Below are positions 24,797-33,873 of a DNA stretch of 64,000 bases, one piece after another. Under the pieces are notes generated by a model that was not told the DNA's origin, made no database searches, and saw nothing but the letters and a program-made list of their open reading frames with translations. Source of the DNA: Clostridiaceae bacterium Marseille-Q4145 (GTDB taxonomy: Bacteria > Bacillota > Clostridia > Lachnospirales > Lachnospiraceae); NCBI GenBank assembly GCA_018223365.1, contig JAGTTP010000001.1, positions 1,521,410 to 1,585,409 on the forward strand. Reading direction: 5' to 3'. Every line of letters starts with the position of its first letter. Within the stretch, counting starts at the first letter, position 1. Position numbers and translations under genes: made by a program.

Positions 24797-26620
24797 TTAT
24801 TTGCGGATAGCAGCTCTCTTTCTCATGGTTGGATCCAGAATCTTTTTACGGATTCTTAAAGATTTCGGGGTGATCTCCAGAAGCTCGTCGGTGTCGATGA
24901 ACTCCAGAGCCTGTTCCAGACTTAATACTTTCGGCGGAGTCAGCTTCAGAGCCTCATCAGCGCTGGAAGAACGGGTATTAGTCAGTTTCTTGGTCTTGCA
25001 GACGTTGATCTCGATATCCTCTGCTTTTCCTGTCTGTCCGATGACCATGCCGGCATATACTTTTACGCCAGGTCCAATGAACAGGGCACCACGCTCCTGG
25101 GCATTGAAGAGACCGTAGGTGATGGATTCACCGGACTCGAATGCAATCAGAGATCCCTGCTTGCGATACTGGATGTCGCCCTTGTAGGGTTCATAACCAT
25201 TGAAGATGGTATTCAGAACACCGGTACCTTTGGTGTCGGTCATGAATTCACCACGGTATCCGATCAGGCCTCTTGCCGGGATGGAAAACTCCAGACGGGT
25301 GGAACCGTTGCTGTTGGCATGCATGTTGCGGAGTTCCCCTTTACGCTCACCCAGCTTCTGAATAACGCTTCCGGAGAACTCGTCATCTACATCAATGTAA
25401 GCCAGCTCCATCGGCTCCAATTTCTTGCCATTCTCGTCATAGTGATAAAGTACTTCGGCTTTGCTGACAGAGAACTCATAACCTTCACGACGCATGTTTT
25501 CGATCAGGACGGACAGATGAAGCTCACCACGTCCGGATACTTTGAAACTGTCAGTACTGTCAGTCTCCTCCACACGAAGGCTGACATCGGTGTTCAGCTC
25601 ACGGAACAGACGGTCGCGCAGATGACGGGAAGTGACGAATTTTCCTTCTGTACCGGCGAGCGGGCTGTCATTGACATTAAACTGCATGGAGATGGTCGGC
25701 TCAGAAATCTTCTGGAACGGAATTGCTTCCGGCGCTTCCGGTGCACACAGAGTATCTCCGATATGCAGATCTGAAATACCGGAAATGGCAACAATGGAAC
25801 CGATGGTTGCGTTCTGTACTTCTACCTTATTCAGACCGTCGAATTCATAGAGACGGCTGACTTTTACTTTTCGCATCTTATCCGGATCATGATGGTTTAC
25901 GATAACCACATCCTGGTTCACGGAGATGGTACCGCGGTCTACTTTTCCAACGCCGATACGGCCTACATATTCGTTGTAGTCGATGGTACTGATCAGTACC
26001 TGGGTCGGTGCTTCCGGATCACCTTCCGGAGCCGGAATATAATTCAGAATGGTATCGAACAGCGGAGTCATATCCTTGCCCTGTTCGTTCGGATCCAGGG
26101 AAGCGTAGCCGCCCTTTGCGGAAGCATAGACAAACGGGCAGTCCAGCTGCTCATCAGTAGCGTCCAGATCCATCAGAAGCTCCAGAACCTCGTCTACGAC
26201 TTCTTCCGGTCTTGCTTCCGGACGGTCGATTTTGTTGATGCAGACGATTACCGGAAGATTCAGCTCCAGTGCTTTCTTCAGAACGAATTTGGTCTGGGGC
26301 ATGGAACCTTCGAAAGCATCTACCACAAGGATAACACCGTTTACCATCTTAAGGACACGTTCTACCTCGCCGCCGAAGTCTGCATGTCCGGGAGTATCAA
26401 TAATATTGATTTTTACATCTTTATAAAAAACAGCTGTATTTTTGGAAAGAATGGTAATACCACGTTCTCTTTCGATGTCATTGGAATCCATGACACGTTC
26501 TGCCACTTCCTGATTGGCACGGAACACGCCGCTCTGTTTCAGAAGCTCATCGACCAGGGTGGTTTTGCCGTGGTCTACATGAGCAATGATTGCTATATTT
26601 CTTACATCTTCACGTTTCAT
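24797..26620 (-). CDS. typA: Ribosome-associated translational GTPase TypA/BipA
   Basis: Ribosome-binding GTPase involved in 50S assembly and stress adaptation. 607 residues. G1 AHVDHGKTT, switch RGITILSKN, G3 DTPGHADFGGEV, G4 NKID, and TypA-type C-terminal domain with the KTKKLTNTRSSSADEALKLTPP segment. Begins MKREDVRNIAIIAHVDHGKT. Convergent with glk and divergent from the SSB-like gene. Confidence 0.96.
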   Translation of the reverse strand: MKREDVRNIAIIAHVDHGKTTLVDELLKQSGVFRANQEVAERVMDSNDIERERGITILSKNTAVFYKDVKINIIDTPGHADFGGEVERVLKMVNGVILVVDAFEGSMPQTKFVLKKALELNLPVIVCINKIDRPEARPEEVVDEVLELLMDLDATDEQLDCPFVYASAKGGYASLDPNEQGKDMTPLFDTILNYIPAPEGDPEAPTQVLISTIDYNEYVGRIGVGKVDRGTISVNQDVVIVNHHDPDKMRKVKVSRLYEFDGLNKVEVQNATIGSIVAISGISDLHIGDTLCAPEAPEAIPFQKISEPTISMQFNVNDSPLAGTEGKFVTSRHLRDRLFRELNTDVSLRVEETDSTDSFKVSGRGELHLSVLIENMRREGYEFSVSKAEVLYHYDENGKKLEPMELAYIDVDDEFSGSVIQKLGERKGELRNMHANSNGSTRLEFSIPARGLIGYRGEFMTDTKGTGVLNTIFNGYEPYKGDIQYRKQGSLIAFESGESITYGLFNAQERGALFIGPGVKVYAGMVIGQTGKAEDIEINVCKTKKLTNTRSSSADEALKLTPPKVLSLEQALEFIDTDELLEITPKSLRIRKKILDPTMRKRAAIRK

Positions 26621-26816
26621 AATTTAATCCTCTTCTTTGTGACTCTCAAAATATCCTACAAATTTAATAGTGTATCATATTTTGCCCGGAATACAAGCTT
26701 TTTTCGCGTGAGAGGAATATTTTTTTGCATTTTTGGAATATTTGGAAGAAGAACGGAATATATTTTACAGATAAAATACAAGAAGAGACACTTCGTCAAA
26801 AAGAAGGGAGAACAAA

Positions 26817-27449
26817 ATGATGTCAGATAAGATCATCGAAAACAACCAGGTATCTATTATGGGAGAAGTCGTATCCACGTTCACATTCAGCCATGAAGTC
26901 TTTGGGGAAGGCTTTTATATGCTGAACGTATCCGTAAAAAGACTCAGTGAGTCCTGCGATGTGATACCGCTTATGATTTCCGAAAGACTCATTGATGTAA
27001 ATGAGGATTATCGGGGAACGTACATTCGTGCAACAGGACAGTTCCGTTCCTATAACCGTCATGAAGAAAAGAAGAACCGGCTGGTATTATCTGTCTTTGT
27101 GCGGGAACTGGAATTTACAGAAGAAGAACTGGAAAATTCTAAGACCAACCAGATCTTTCTGGACGGTTACATCTGCAAACCGCCTGTTTATCGGAAGACT
27201 CCCCTTGGAAGGGAGATTGCGGATATTTTACTGGCTGTCAACCGGCCCTATGGAAAGTCTGATTATATTCCATGTATCTGCTGGGGAAGAAATGCCCGTT
27301 TTGCATCTGGTTTTGAAGTAGGGGGACATACACAGATCTGGGGACGGATTCAAAGCAGAGAATATATGAAGAAGATTGATGAGGAGGAAAGTGAGAAAAG
27401 AATTGCCTATGAAATATCTGTGAGCAAACTCGAGTATCTTGATTCATAG
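26817..27449 (+). CDS. SSB-like protein with two OB-fold-like halves
   Basis: A 210-residue protein annotated in relatives as a single-stranded-DNA-binding protein. Two similar halves are visible. The first covers about residues 5-110 (QVSIMGEVVSTFTFSHEVFG ... YIRATGQFRSYNR). The second covers 118-208 (NQIFLDGYICKPPVYRKTPLG ... IPCICWGRNARFASGFEVG ... IWGRIQSREY) and is closest to SSB. The acidic C-terminal tip of replicative SSB is absent, so a role in replication is doubtful. The start may be either of two adjacent ATG codons; AAGGGAG precedes them. It is monocistronic and followed by the eut operon. Confidence 0.75.
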   Translation: MMSDKIIENNQVSIMGEVVSTFTFSHEVFGEGFYMLNVSVKRLSESCDVIPLMISERLIDVNEDYRGTYIRATGQFRSYNRHEEKKNRLVLSVFVRELEFTEEELENSKTNQIFLDGYICKPPVYRKTPLGREIADILLAVNRPYGKSDYIPCICWGRNARFASGFEVGGHTQIWGRIQSREYMKKIDEEESEKRIAYEISVSKLEYLDS

Positions 27450-27569
27450 TATTGTATAATATTTCCTCCGGCTCGCAGATACAGATGTCCGCCGGAGAAA
27501 ATCTGTGGTGAAAATTTTGAAAAAAAGACAGAAAATAAAAAGTTTTTATGCAGATATGACAAATACACC

Positions 27570-27598
27570 TTGCTTTGTGACAAAATGTCGAGTATAAT
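27570..27598 (+). promoter_or_regulatory. Promoter of the ethanolamine-utilisation operon
   Basis: TTGCTT (27570-27575), a 17-bp spacer and TATAAT (27593-27598). The spacer contains the small dyad GACAAAATGTC (27579-27589), a possible operator. The nearest start codon is 113 bp downstream, leaving a structured leader. Confidence 0.7.
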
Positions 27599-27599
27599 A

Positions 27600-27680
27600 T
27601 GAGCAAGATCGAAAATAAAATAACGAAGATGAGCAACATGTGAGCAGAGCCCTATGCCATGGGGCTTGCTCATTTAATGT
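27600..27680 (+). promoter_or_regulatory. eut leader: three TGAGCA copies and one complementary TTGCTCA
   Basis: TGAGCAA at 27600 and 27630 and TGAGCA at 27641 can each pair with the single TTGCTCA at 27666-27672. The copy at 27641 would extend the GC-rich hairpin AGCCCT...GGGGCT (27647-27666), which is followed by TTTAATGTTT. Mutually exclusive folds are therefore possible, as in an attenuator. The loops do not show the A1/G4 hexaloop pattern of known EutV (ANTAR) targets, so the mechanism is undefined. Confidence 0.5.
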
Positions 27681-27710
27681 TTATAAAGAAATAAAGAGGA
27701 ACTACACATT

Positions 27711-28007
27711 ATGGCTGGTTTGAAAATCAGAGTAATGAAAACAGTCTCTGAGGGGACAAAGAAAATTATCATGCGCAGGGCGAGAATGGAAGGGTTAGAT
27801 ATTCTGTTCCATGAGAATGCTGCGCTTGCATTGTGCAATGGAAATGTCTGTGACCTGATTTATGCCAGCGATCTGGCACAGAAGGCTTCCGATGTAGAGG
27901 TATTTGAGATCAATGGAAATTGTCCGCAGCATCTGACCTGCCTGGCAATTTTAGGTACGGCAGCTGCTGTAGATGAAGCAGTAAAGAGAATTCAGAGCGA
28001 ACTTTGA
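27711..28007 (+). CDS. Divergent EutS/PduU-like BMC shell-type protein, first gene of the operon
   Basis: 98 residues. The C-terminal two thirds align by eye with the EutS core. SDLAQKASDVEVFEI matches the DLALKAADV helix-strand of EutS, and LAILGTAAAVDEAVKRI matches the following LVIYGSVGAVEEAL. The N-terminal part (LKIRVMKTVSEGTKKIIMRRA) differs from other shell proteins. Cys residues are frequent in the middle (ALCNGNVCDLIY, GNCPQHLTC), which is unusual for shell hexamers. It is probably a shell or cap component. It lies 104 bp after the predicted eut transcription start with AAAGAGGAA as RBS. The fold is inferred, not certain. Confidence 0.65.
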   Translation: MAGLKIRVMKTVSEGTKKIIMRRARMEGLDILFHENAALALCNGNVCDLIYASDLAQKASDVEVFEINGNCPQHLTCLAILGTAAAVDEAVKRIQSEL

Positions 28008-28065
28008 TTTATGATGAAAACTGAATAACGAGAACAGATCAGGATCGTTATTGGAGGAAGCGAAA

Positions 28066-28137
28066 ATGAGATGTTTTTTCTCATATGATGAAGATGGCGG
28101 AAACAGGAGGAAAAAGCAATGGGAAATTATTATGTGA
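28066..28137 (+). CDS. Possible 23-residue upstream peptide overlapping the eutG start
   Basis: ATG 28066 has a strong TTGGAGG 6-10 bases upstream. The frame MRCFFSYDEDGGNRRKK... runs through the eutG ribosome-binding site and stops at TGA 28135-28137, inside the first codons of eutG. It could couple or tune eutG translation. It may equally be chance, since composition is uninformative at this length. Confidence 0.3.
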   Translation: MRCFFSYDEDGGNRRKKQWEIIM

Positions 28138-29255
28138 AGCCAAGAATCTACATGGAGAGAGAAGGTCTGCGTGAAATCCTTAAGGGTGTGACGCGGGCCT
28201 TTATTGTAACTGACAAATTCATGCATGAGAGCGGAAAAGTCAGTTACCTGACCGACGTACTGGATCAGATGGGGATTGCTTATGAGATCTTTTCAGAAGT
28301 AAAACCGGATCCGGATATTGCCACGGTTACGAAAGGAATCGGTCTTATGACGGATTTCAAGCCACAGGCACTTCTGGCACTGGGCGGAGGATCGCCGATT
28401 GACTGTGCAAAAGCCATCAACTATCTGTCGGCCAGAGAAGGATTTTCTGAAAAATGCAAGTTTGTGGCAATTCCGACTACCAGTGGAACCGGAACGGAAG
28501 TAAGTCGCTTTTCAGTCATCAGTGACCCGGAAAAGTCCGCAAAATATCCGTTGGTTGCAGATGAACTTCTTCCGGATGATGCAATTCTGGATGCGGAACT
28601 TACGAAGACGGTACCGCCATCTATTACAGCAGATACAGGAATTGATGTCCTGACACATGCAATAGAGGCATTTGTATCAAAGAATGCAAACGATTTTACG
28701 GATGCAGCAGCAGAAAAAGCCATCAAGCTGGTTCGTAGTAATCTGTTAAAAGCCTATAAGACTCCGGATGACCTGAATGCAAGACAGCATATGCATCATG
28801 CCTCCTGTCTGGCAGGAATGGCATTCAGCAACGCAGGACTTGGACTGAATCATGGCATGGCACATACACTGGGAGGACATTTTCACATTCCCCACGGACG
28901 TGCCAATGCAATTCTTCTTCCATATGTAATGGCCTATAACTGTGGATGCCATGATAAGCTGACTGTACATGCAAAACGCTATGCGAGGATCGCAAGACTG
29001 GCACGGCTCGAGGGCAGCAGTATCCGGCAGAGTGCATTTAATGTCATCCGTTCTACCAAACAGCTTATTAGACAGCTGAATATTCCAACCAGCATTGCTG
29101 AGGCAGGAGTCTCCAGGGAAGATTTTATGGCAGCACTGGATGAGATGGTGAATGCGGCCATGAACGATGCATGCACCGCAACGAATCCAAGAGACTGTAC
29201 GCCAGAGGAGGTCAGAGACCTGTTCCTGGCTGCCTATGAAGGCAGAAGAATTTAG
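28119..29255 (+). CDS. eutG: Iron-containing alcohol dehydrogenase, EutG-like
   Basis: Reduces acetaldehyde to ethanol, regenerating NAD+ inside the microcompartment. 378 residues of the type III alcohol dehydrogenase family. NAD-binding GGGSPIDCAKAI near residue 88, TTSGTGTEVSRFSV, and the metal-binding region NHGMAHTLGGHFHIPHG near residue 247 with the expected His residues. AGGAGG lies 8 bases before ATG 28119. It is placed between two shell-type genes, which marks it as a BMC enzyme. No obvious encapsulation helix is seen at either end. Confidence 0.9.
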   Translation: MGNYYVKPRIYMEREGLREILKGVTRAFIVTDKFMHESGKVSYLTDVLDQMGIAYEIFSEVKPDPDIATVTKGIGLMTDFKPQALLALGGGSPIDCAKAINYLSAREGFSEKCKFVAIPTTSGTGTEVSRFSVISDPEKSAKYPLVADELLPDDAILDAELTKTVPPSITADTGIDVLTHAIEAFVSKNANDFTDAAAEKAIKLVRSNLLKAYKTPDDLNARQHMHHASCLAGMAFSNAGLGLNHGMAHTLGGHFHIPHGRANAILLPYVMAYNCGCHDKLTVHAKRYARIARLARLEGSSIRQSAFNVIRSTKQLIRQLNIPTSIAEAGVSREDFMAALDEMVNAAMNDACTATNPRDCTPEEVRDLFLAAYEGRRI

Positions 29256-29278
29256 AGACAGGCAAAGGAGGAAATCCA

Positions 29279-29629
29279 ATGTTTGAGGAATCCCATAAAG
29301 AACGAATCATACAGGAGTTTGTTCCTGGCAAACAGGTAACACTGGCTCATGTGATTCCCCATCCGGTAGAAGCCCTGTATGCGAAAATGGGTCTGATTGA
29401 TGCAGAAGGAGCAATCGGAATCTTTACCATTACTCCCAGTGAGGCAGCTATTATTGCGGCAGATGTAGCCAGCAAGGCAGCCGGCATCCAGATTGGATTT
29501 GTGGATCGGTTTAATGGATCCCTGATCATCACAGGTGATGTGGCAGATGTGGAGGCAGCACTTCACGATGTTATGCATGTGCTGTGTGACAAGATGGGAT
29601 TTGCAGGAACAACGATCACAAGATCGTAG
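29279..29629 (+). CDS. eutS: Ethanolamine microcompartment shell protein EutS
   Basis: A circularly permuted BMC-domain hexamer forming shell facets or edges. 116 residues starting MFEESHKERIIQEFVPGKQVT, the N-terminal beta-barrel strand characteristic of EutS/PduU, then AIGIFTITPSEAAIIAADVASKA and SLIITGDVADVEAAL. Preceded by AAAGGAGG. Follows eutG by 23 bp and precedes eutP. Confidence 0.94.
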   Translation: MFEESHKERIIQEFVPGKQVTLAHVIPHPVEALYAKMGLIDAEGAIGIFTITPSEAAIIAADVASKAAGIQIGFVDRFNGSLIITGDVADVEAALHDVMHVLCDKMGFAGTTITRS

Positions 29630-29645
29630 AAAGACAGGCTCTGCG

Positions 29646-30095
29646 ATGGATCAGAAGATGAAAAGACGAATTATTATGATTGGCCGTTCCATGGCAGGGA
29701 AGACAACTCTTTGTCAATATTTAAGCGACCAGCAGCTGAAATACAAGAAAACGCAGGCAGTTGAGATCATTAATAAAAATATGATTGACACACCGGGAGA
29801 ATATCTGGAACGTACCTATATGCGTGGTGCACTGATGGTATCAGCAGCGGATGCAGACACCATTGTCCTTGTGCAGGATGCGACGGAAAACGGTACCATG
29901 TTTCCACCTGGATATTCCAGCAGTTTTGCAAAGCCCTGCATCGGGGTGGTTACCAAAAGTGACAAGGCAACTGAAAAACAGCTGGAGGATGCACAGAAGT
30001 ATCTGAAGATTGCAGGAGCAAAAGAAATCTTTGTTACCAGCAGTTATGAAGGTACCGGATTTGAACCATTCCTGAAATATTTTGAAGACAAGTGA
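29646..30095 (+). CDS. eutP: EutP P-loop protein
   Basis: A 149-residue P-loop NTPase of the EutP/PduV family, proposed to act as acetate kinase or in compartment positioning. Walker A GRSMAGKTTL, NMIDTPGEYLE (G3-like), VVTKSDKA (G4-like). ATG 29646 is preferred; a second ATG at 29658 is also possible because the ribosome-binding site is weak. Codons upstream of 29646 overlap eutS and are not part of the gene. Confidence 0.9.
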   Translation: MDQKMKRRIIMIGRSMAGKTTLCQYLSDQQLKYKKTQAVEIINKNMIDTPGEYLERTYMRGALMVSAADADTIVLVQDATENGTMFPPGYSSSFAKPCIGVVTKSDKATEKQLEDAQKYLKIAGAKEIFVTSSYEGTGFEPFLKYFEDK

Positions 30096-30117
30096 TTTGT
30101 GATGGAAGGAGATCCCC

Positions 30118-31548
30118 ATGAAAGAAACCATATTAAGTGTTGGAATTGATATTGGGACATCCACGACGCAGCTGATTTTCAGTAAACTGACGATCGAGAA
30201 TGAAGCCAGCAGCTATGTGGTACCCCGGATCAATATCGTGGATAAGGAAGTTACCTACCGGAGCAAGATTTATTTTACACCGCTTCTTTCCCAGACCGAG
30301 ATTGATGCGGAAAAGGTGAAAAAGATCATCGAAGCGGAATATAAGGCCGCCGGAATGAAACCGGAAGACCTGCAGACCGGAGCGGTGATCATTACCGGAG
30401 AGACTGCCAGAAAGCACAATGCCAATACGGTACTTGCTTCTTTAAGCAGCATGGCAGGTGATTTTGTAGTAGCAACTGCAGGACCGGATTTGGAATCTGT
30501 TCTTTCTGCAAAAGGAGCAGGGGCAGATGCATTTTCCGAAGAACACCGGCAGGCAGTAGCGAATATTGATATCGGAGGCGGAACCAGTAATATTGCATTG
30601 TTCCAGAAGGGAAACCTGAAGGGAACGAGTTGCCTCGATATCGGAGGAAGACTGATTAAGATTGAAAATGGTCGGATCAGTTATATTTTCCCGAAGATTC
30701 AGAAACTTGCAGAAGCCCATGGCATTCACATCGCAGTGGGTGACCGGGCAGAGGAAACCGTTCTCTATAAGATCTGCGAATATATGGCAGATCAGCTGGC
30801 CATGGCAATTCATGCCAGAGAAGCAGACAGTCTTCACGCAGGGCTTTATACAAATGACGGAAAACCACTGACCAGTGAGCCTAAAATTGACGCCATTACT
30901 TATTCAGGCGGAGTGGCGAGCTGTTATTATAACGGAGAACCTGCCAATGTGTTCGAATATGGAGATGTTGGAGTACTTCTTGCCAGAGCAGTGAAAAATA
31001 ATGCGGCTCTGAAACAGGTTCTTACATATCCCGCGGCTGAGACGATCCGTGCAACGGTAGTCGGAGCGGGAACCCATACTACAAATGTTAGTGGCAGCAC
31101 CATCAGCTACAGTGATGGACAACTGCCCATAAAAAACATTCCGGTTCTGAAACTTACGGAGGATGAGGAACAGAACCCGGTTATGTTCAAGGAATCCTTA
31201 CGTCGGAAGCTGAAGCTTTACGAAACGGAAGGTGCGCTTGAACAGGTTGCCATTGTTTTTTCAGGCAGATATCATACCAGTTTTCTGGAGATTCAGGAAC
31301 TGGCACAGATGGTTGTCGATGGGGCGGAAGAGGTAATTGCCGGACCACACCCCCTCATCCTGGTCATCGAAAATGATATTGCCAAGGTGCTTGGAAACGC
31401 CATTAATGTACTCCTGAAGCGCCAGAAAAAATTTATCTGCATTGATGGGATCTTTGCAAATGATGGTGACTACATCGACATCGGAGAACCGGTAGCGCAG
31501 GGGCGCGTCGTTCCCGTTGTCACAAAAACTCTAATCTTCAATACATGA
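30118..31548 (+). CDS. eutA: Ethanolamine ammonia-lyase reactivating factor EutA
   Basis: ATP-dependent chaperone that exchanges damaged cobalamin on EutBC. 476 residues with an actin/Hsp70-like fold. Phosphate motifs are GIDIGTSTTQLIF at the N-terminus and NIDIGGGTSNIALF near residue 150; GGVASCYY and VVGAGTHTTNVSGST follow. AAGGAGAT lies upstream of the ATG. It is directly ahead of its client genes eutB and eutC. Confidence 0.94.
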   Translation: MKETILSVGIDIGTSTTQLIFSKLTIENEASSYVVPRINIVDKEVTYRSKIYFTPLLSQTEIDAEKVKKIIEAEYKAAGMKPEDLQTGAVIITGETARKHNANTVLASLSSMAGDFVVATAGPDLESVLSAKGAGADAFSEEHRQAVANIDIGGGTSNIALFQKGNLKGTSCLDIGGRLIKIENGRISYIFPKIQKLAEAHGIHIAVGDRAEETVLYKICEYMADQLAMAIHAREADSLHAGLYTNDGKPLTSEPKIDAITYSGGVASCYYNGEPANVFEYGDVGVLLARAVKNNAALKQVLTYPAAETIRATVVGAGTHTTNVSGSTISYSDGQLPIKNIPVLKLTEDEEQNPVMFKESLRRKLKLYETEGALEQVAIVFSGRYHTSFLEIQELAQMVVDGAEEVIAGPHPLILVIENDIAKVLGNAINVLLKRQKKFICIDGIFANDGDYIDIGEPVAQGRVVPVVTKTLIFNT

Positions 31549-31566
31549 TAAAGGAGAGTGAACAGG

Positions 31567-32934
31567 TTGATTTTAAAAACAAAATTATTCGGCAAAGTGT
31601 ACGAATTCAAATCTCTTCGCGAAGTCATGGCGAAAGCCAATGAAGAGAAGTCCGGTGACAAACTGGCAGGTATCGCAGCAGAGTCCGCAGAGGAAAGAGT
31701 AGCTGCGAAAGTAGTACTTTCCCATATCACCCTGGAAGACCTTCGCAACAATCCGGCAGTTCCTTACGAGGAAGACGAAGTAACCAGAATCATTCAGGAC
31801 GGTGTCAACGAGGCAATCTACAAAGAGATTAAGGGTATGACGGTTGCTGAATTCCGTGAGTGGATCTTGAGCGAGACCACCACAACGGACATGATCAAAC
31901 GTGCATCCAGAGGTCTTACCAGTGAGATGGTAGCCGCTGTATGTAAGCTGATGACCAACCTGGATCTGATCTATGCGGCAAAGAAGATCCGTGTATCCGC
32001 ACATTGCAACACCACCATCGGCCTTCCGGGAACATTCTCATCCCGTCTGCAGCCGAACCACACGACAGATGATCCGAAGGGTATCATGGCATCCGTAATG
32101 GAAGGCTTAAGCCTTGGCTGCGGTGACGCAGTTATCGGTCTGAACCCGGTAGATGATTCTGTAGAGAGTGTTGCGAGAATTTTAAGAAGCTTTGATGAGT
32201 TTAAGAACAAATGGGAAGTTCCGACTCAGATCTGCGTACTTGCACATGTAACCACCCAGATGGAAGCTATGGATAAATTAGGAGCACCGATTGACCTGAT
32301 GTTCCAGTCTATTGCAGGTTCTCAGAAGGGTAATGAAGCATTTGGCCTGAATGGATCTATGCTTGATGAAGGACATGATATGATGCTTCACGAAGCAACC
32401 AGTACCGGCCCGAACGTTATGTATTTCGAGACTGGACAGGGTTCCGAGCTTTCCTCCGATGCACATCATGGATGGGATCAGGTAACCATGGAGGCTCGTT
32501 GTTATGGATTTGCTAAGAAATACAGTCCGTTCCTTGTAAATACTGTAGTTGGTTTCATCGGACCAGAGTATCTGTATGATTCCAAGCAGGTTACCCGTGC
32601 AGGTCTTGAGGATCACTTCATGGGCAAACTGACCGGTATCCCGATGGGATGTGACGCATGCTACACCAACCATATGAAAGCTGACCAGAACGATATCGAG
32701 AACCTGGCAACCCTTCTGGTAGCCGCAGGCTGCAACTACATCATGGGTGTACCGCAGGGTGATGACTGTATGCTGATGTATCAGTGTACCGGATATCATG
32801 AAGCAGCAAGCTTAAGAGAGGTCTTCGGTCTCCGTCCGATCAAGGAATTCGATCAGTGGCTGGAGAAGATGGGATTCTCAGAGAACGGAAAACTGACACC
32901 GCTTGCAGGTGATGCATCCGTTTTCTTAAAATAA
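31567..32934 (+). CDS. eutB: Ethanolamine ammonia-lyase large subunit
   Basis: Adenosylcobalamin-dependent cleavage of ethanolamine to acetaldehyde and ammonia, in complex with EutC. 455 residues from TTG 31567, chosen because AAGGAG ends 10 bases upstream and the product then begins like known EutB (ILKTKLFGKVYEF). The GTG at 31558 abuts the ribosome-binding site. Substrate and cobalamin regions include IRVSAHCNTTIGLPGTFSSR, CGDAVIGLNPVDD, and EGHD-like LDEGHDMMLHEA. Length is standard. Confidence 0.95.
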   Translation: MILKTKLFGKVYEFKSLREVMAKANEEKSGDKLAGIAAESAEERVAAKVVLSHITLEDLRNNPAVPYEEDEVTRIIQDGVNEAIYKEIKGMTVAEFREWILSETTTTDMIKRASRGLTSEMVAAVCKLMTNLDLIYAAKKIRVSAHCNTTIGLPGTFSSRLQPNHTTDDPKGIMASVMEGLSLGCGDAVIGLNPVDDSVESVARILRSFDEFKNKWEVPTQICVLAHVTTQMEAMDKLGAPIDLMFQSIAGSQKGNEAFGLNGSMLDEGHDMMLHEATSTGPNVMYFETGQGSELSSDAHHGWDQVTMEARCYGFAKKYSPFLVNTVVGFIGPEYLYDSKQVTRAGLEDHFMGKLTGIPMGCDACYTNHMKADQNDIENLATLLVAAGCNYIMGVPQGDDCMLMYQCTGYHEAASLREVFGLRPIKEFDQWLEKMGFSENGKLTPLAGDASVFLK

Positions 32935-32951
32935 GCAGGAGGTGAAAAACT

Positions 32952-33854
32952 TTGGTGAGCGAGAAAGATTTAAGAGATATCATTGCACAGGTGCTTACAG
33001 AGATGAATGTGAGCGATGGCGCAACTGCTTCTGCAGTGGAAGCTGCTGTGGCAGGAAAAGCCTCCCCACAGAATGGCACTGAAATTGAGGACGGCTGTTG
33101 GGACGATGTAGCAGCTATCGATCTGAGAACACAGTATCTGGTAGAAAACCCGGTAGCAAAGGAAGCATACTATGATCTGAAACAGTACGCTCCCTGCCGT
33201 CTGGGTATTGGCAAAGCTGGTGCCCGTTATAAGACACTTCCGGTACTGGAATTCCGTGCAGCACATTCTGCAGCACAGGACGCTGTATTTAATGATGTAG
33301 ATCAGGATTTTATTGATAAAATGGGTCTGTTTACCGTGCAGACCAAATGTGACAGCAAAGATACTTATCTGACCCGTCCGGATCTGGGACGTGCGTTAAG
33401 CGATGAGGCAGTTGCCACAATCAAAGAAAAATGCAAGATGCATCCGACCGTACAGATCTATGTATCTGACGGCTTAAGCTCCGCAGCAATCGCAGCCAAT
33501 GTAGGTGATGTACTGCCGGCTATTGAGCAGGGACTTAAGAGCTACGGCATCGATTACGGTACTCCGTTCTTCGTAAAATATGGTCGTGTAGGAGCAATGG
33601 ACCAGATCTCTGAGATTACAGGTGCGGATGTTACCTGTGTACTGATCGGTGAGAGACCTGGACTGATTACCGCAGAGTCCATGTCCGCATATATTGCCTA
33701 CAAAGCAACTGTTGGAATGCCGGAGGCAAGAAGAACCGTTGTATCCAACATCCATAAAGACGGAACCATTCCGGCAGAGGCCGGAGCACATATTGCTGAT
33801 ATCATCAAGAAGATTCTTGATGCAAAAGCAAGTGGTACAGATCTGAAACTTTAA
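32952..33854 (+). CDS. eutC: Ethanolamine ammonia-lyase small subunit
   Basis: Small subunit that completes the cobalamin and substrate site of EutB. 300 residues. The first 18 (SEKDLRDIIAQVLTEM) form an amphipathic helix followed by an Ala-rich linker, the arrangement of a compartment-targeting peptide. The catalytic body begins near residue 55, with LGIGKAGARYKT, KCDSKDTYLTRPDLGR and VYVSDGLSS-like QIYVSDGLSSAA. TTG 32952 and GTG 32955 are alternative starts behind AGGAGGTGA. Confidence 0.93.
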   Translation: MVSEKDLRDIIAQVLTEMNVSDGATASAVEAAVAGKASPQNGTEIEDGCWDDVAAIDLRTQYLVENPVAKEAYYDLKQYAPCRLGIGKAGARYKTLPVLEFRAAHSAAQDAVFNDVDQDFIDKMGLFTVQTKCDSKDTYLTRPDLGRALSDEAVATIKEKCKMHPTVQIYVSDGLSSAAIAANVGDVLPAIEQGLKSYGIDYGTPFFVKYGRVGAMDQISEITGADVTCVLIGERPGLITAESMSAYIAYKATVGMPEARRTVVSNIHKDGTIPAEAGAHIADIIKKILDAKASGTDLKL

Positions 33855-33873
33855 GTCGAACGGAGGGAATAAA

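Noticed and set aside
27466..27497. Terminator after the SSB-like gene
   Set aside because: CTCCGGC/GCCGGAG can pair but the loop is long and no U tract follows on the plus strand.
27600..27680. EutV (ANTAR) target or AdoCbl riboswitch in the eut leader
   Set aside because: Hexaloops with A1/G4 and the B12-box sequence were not found; only the alternative pairing is reported.
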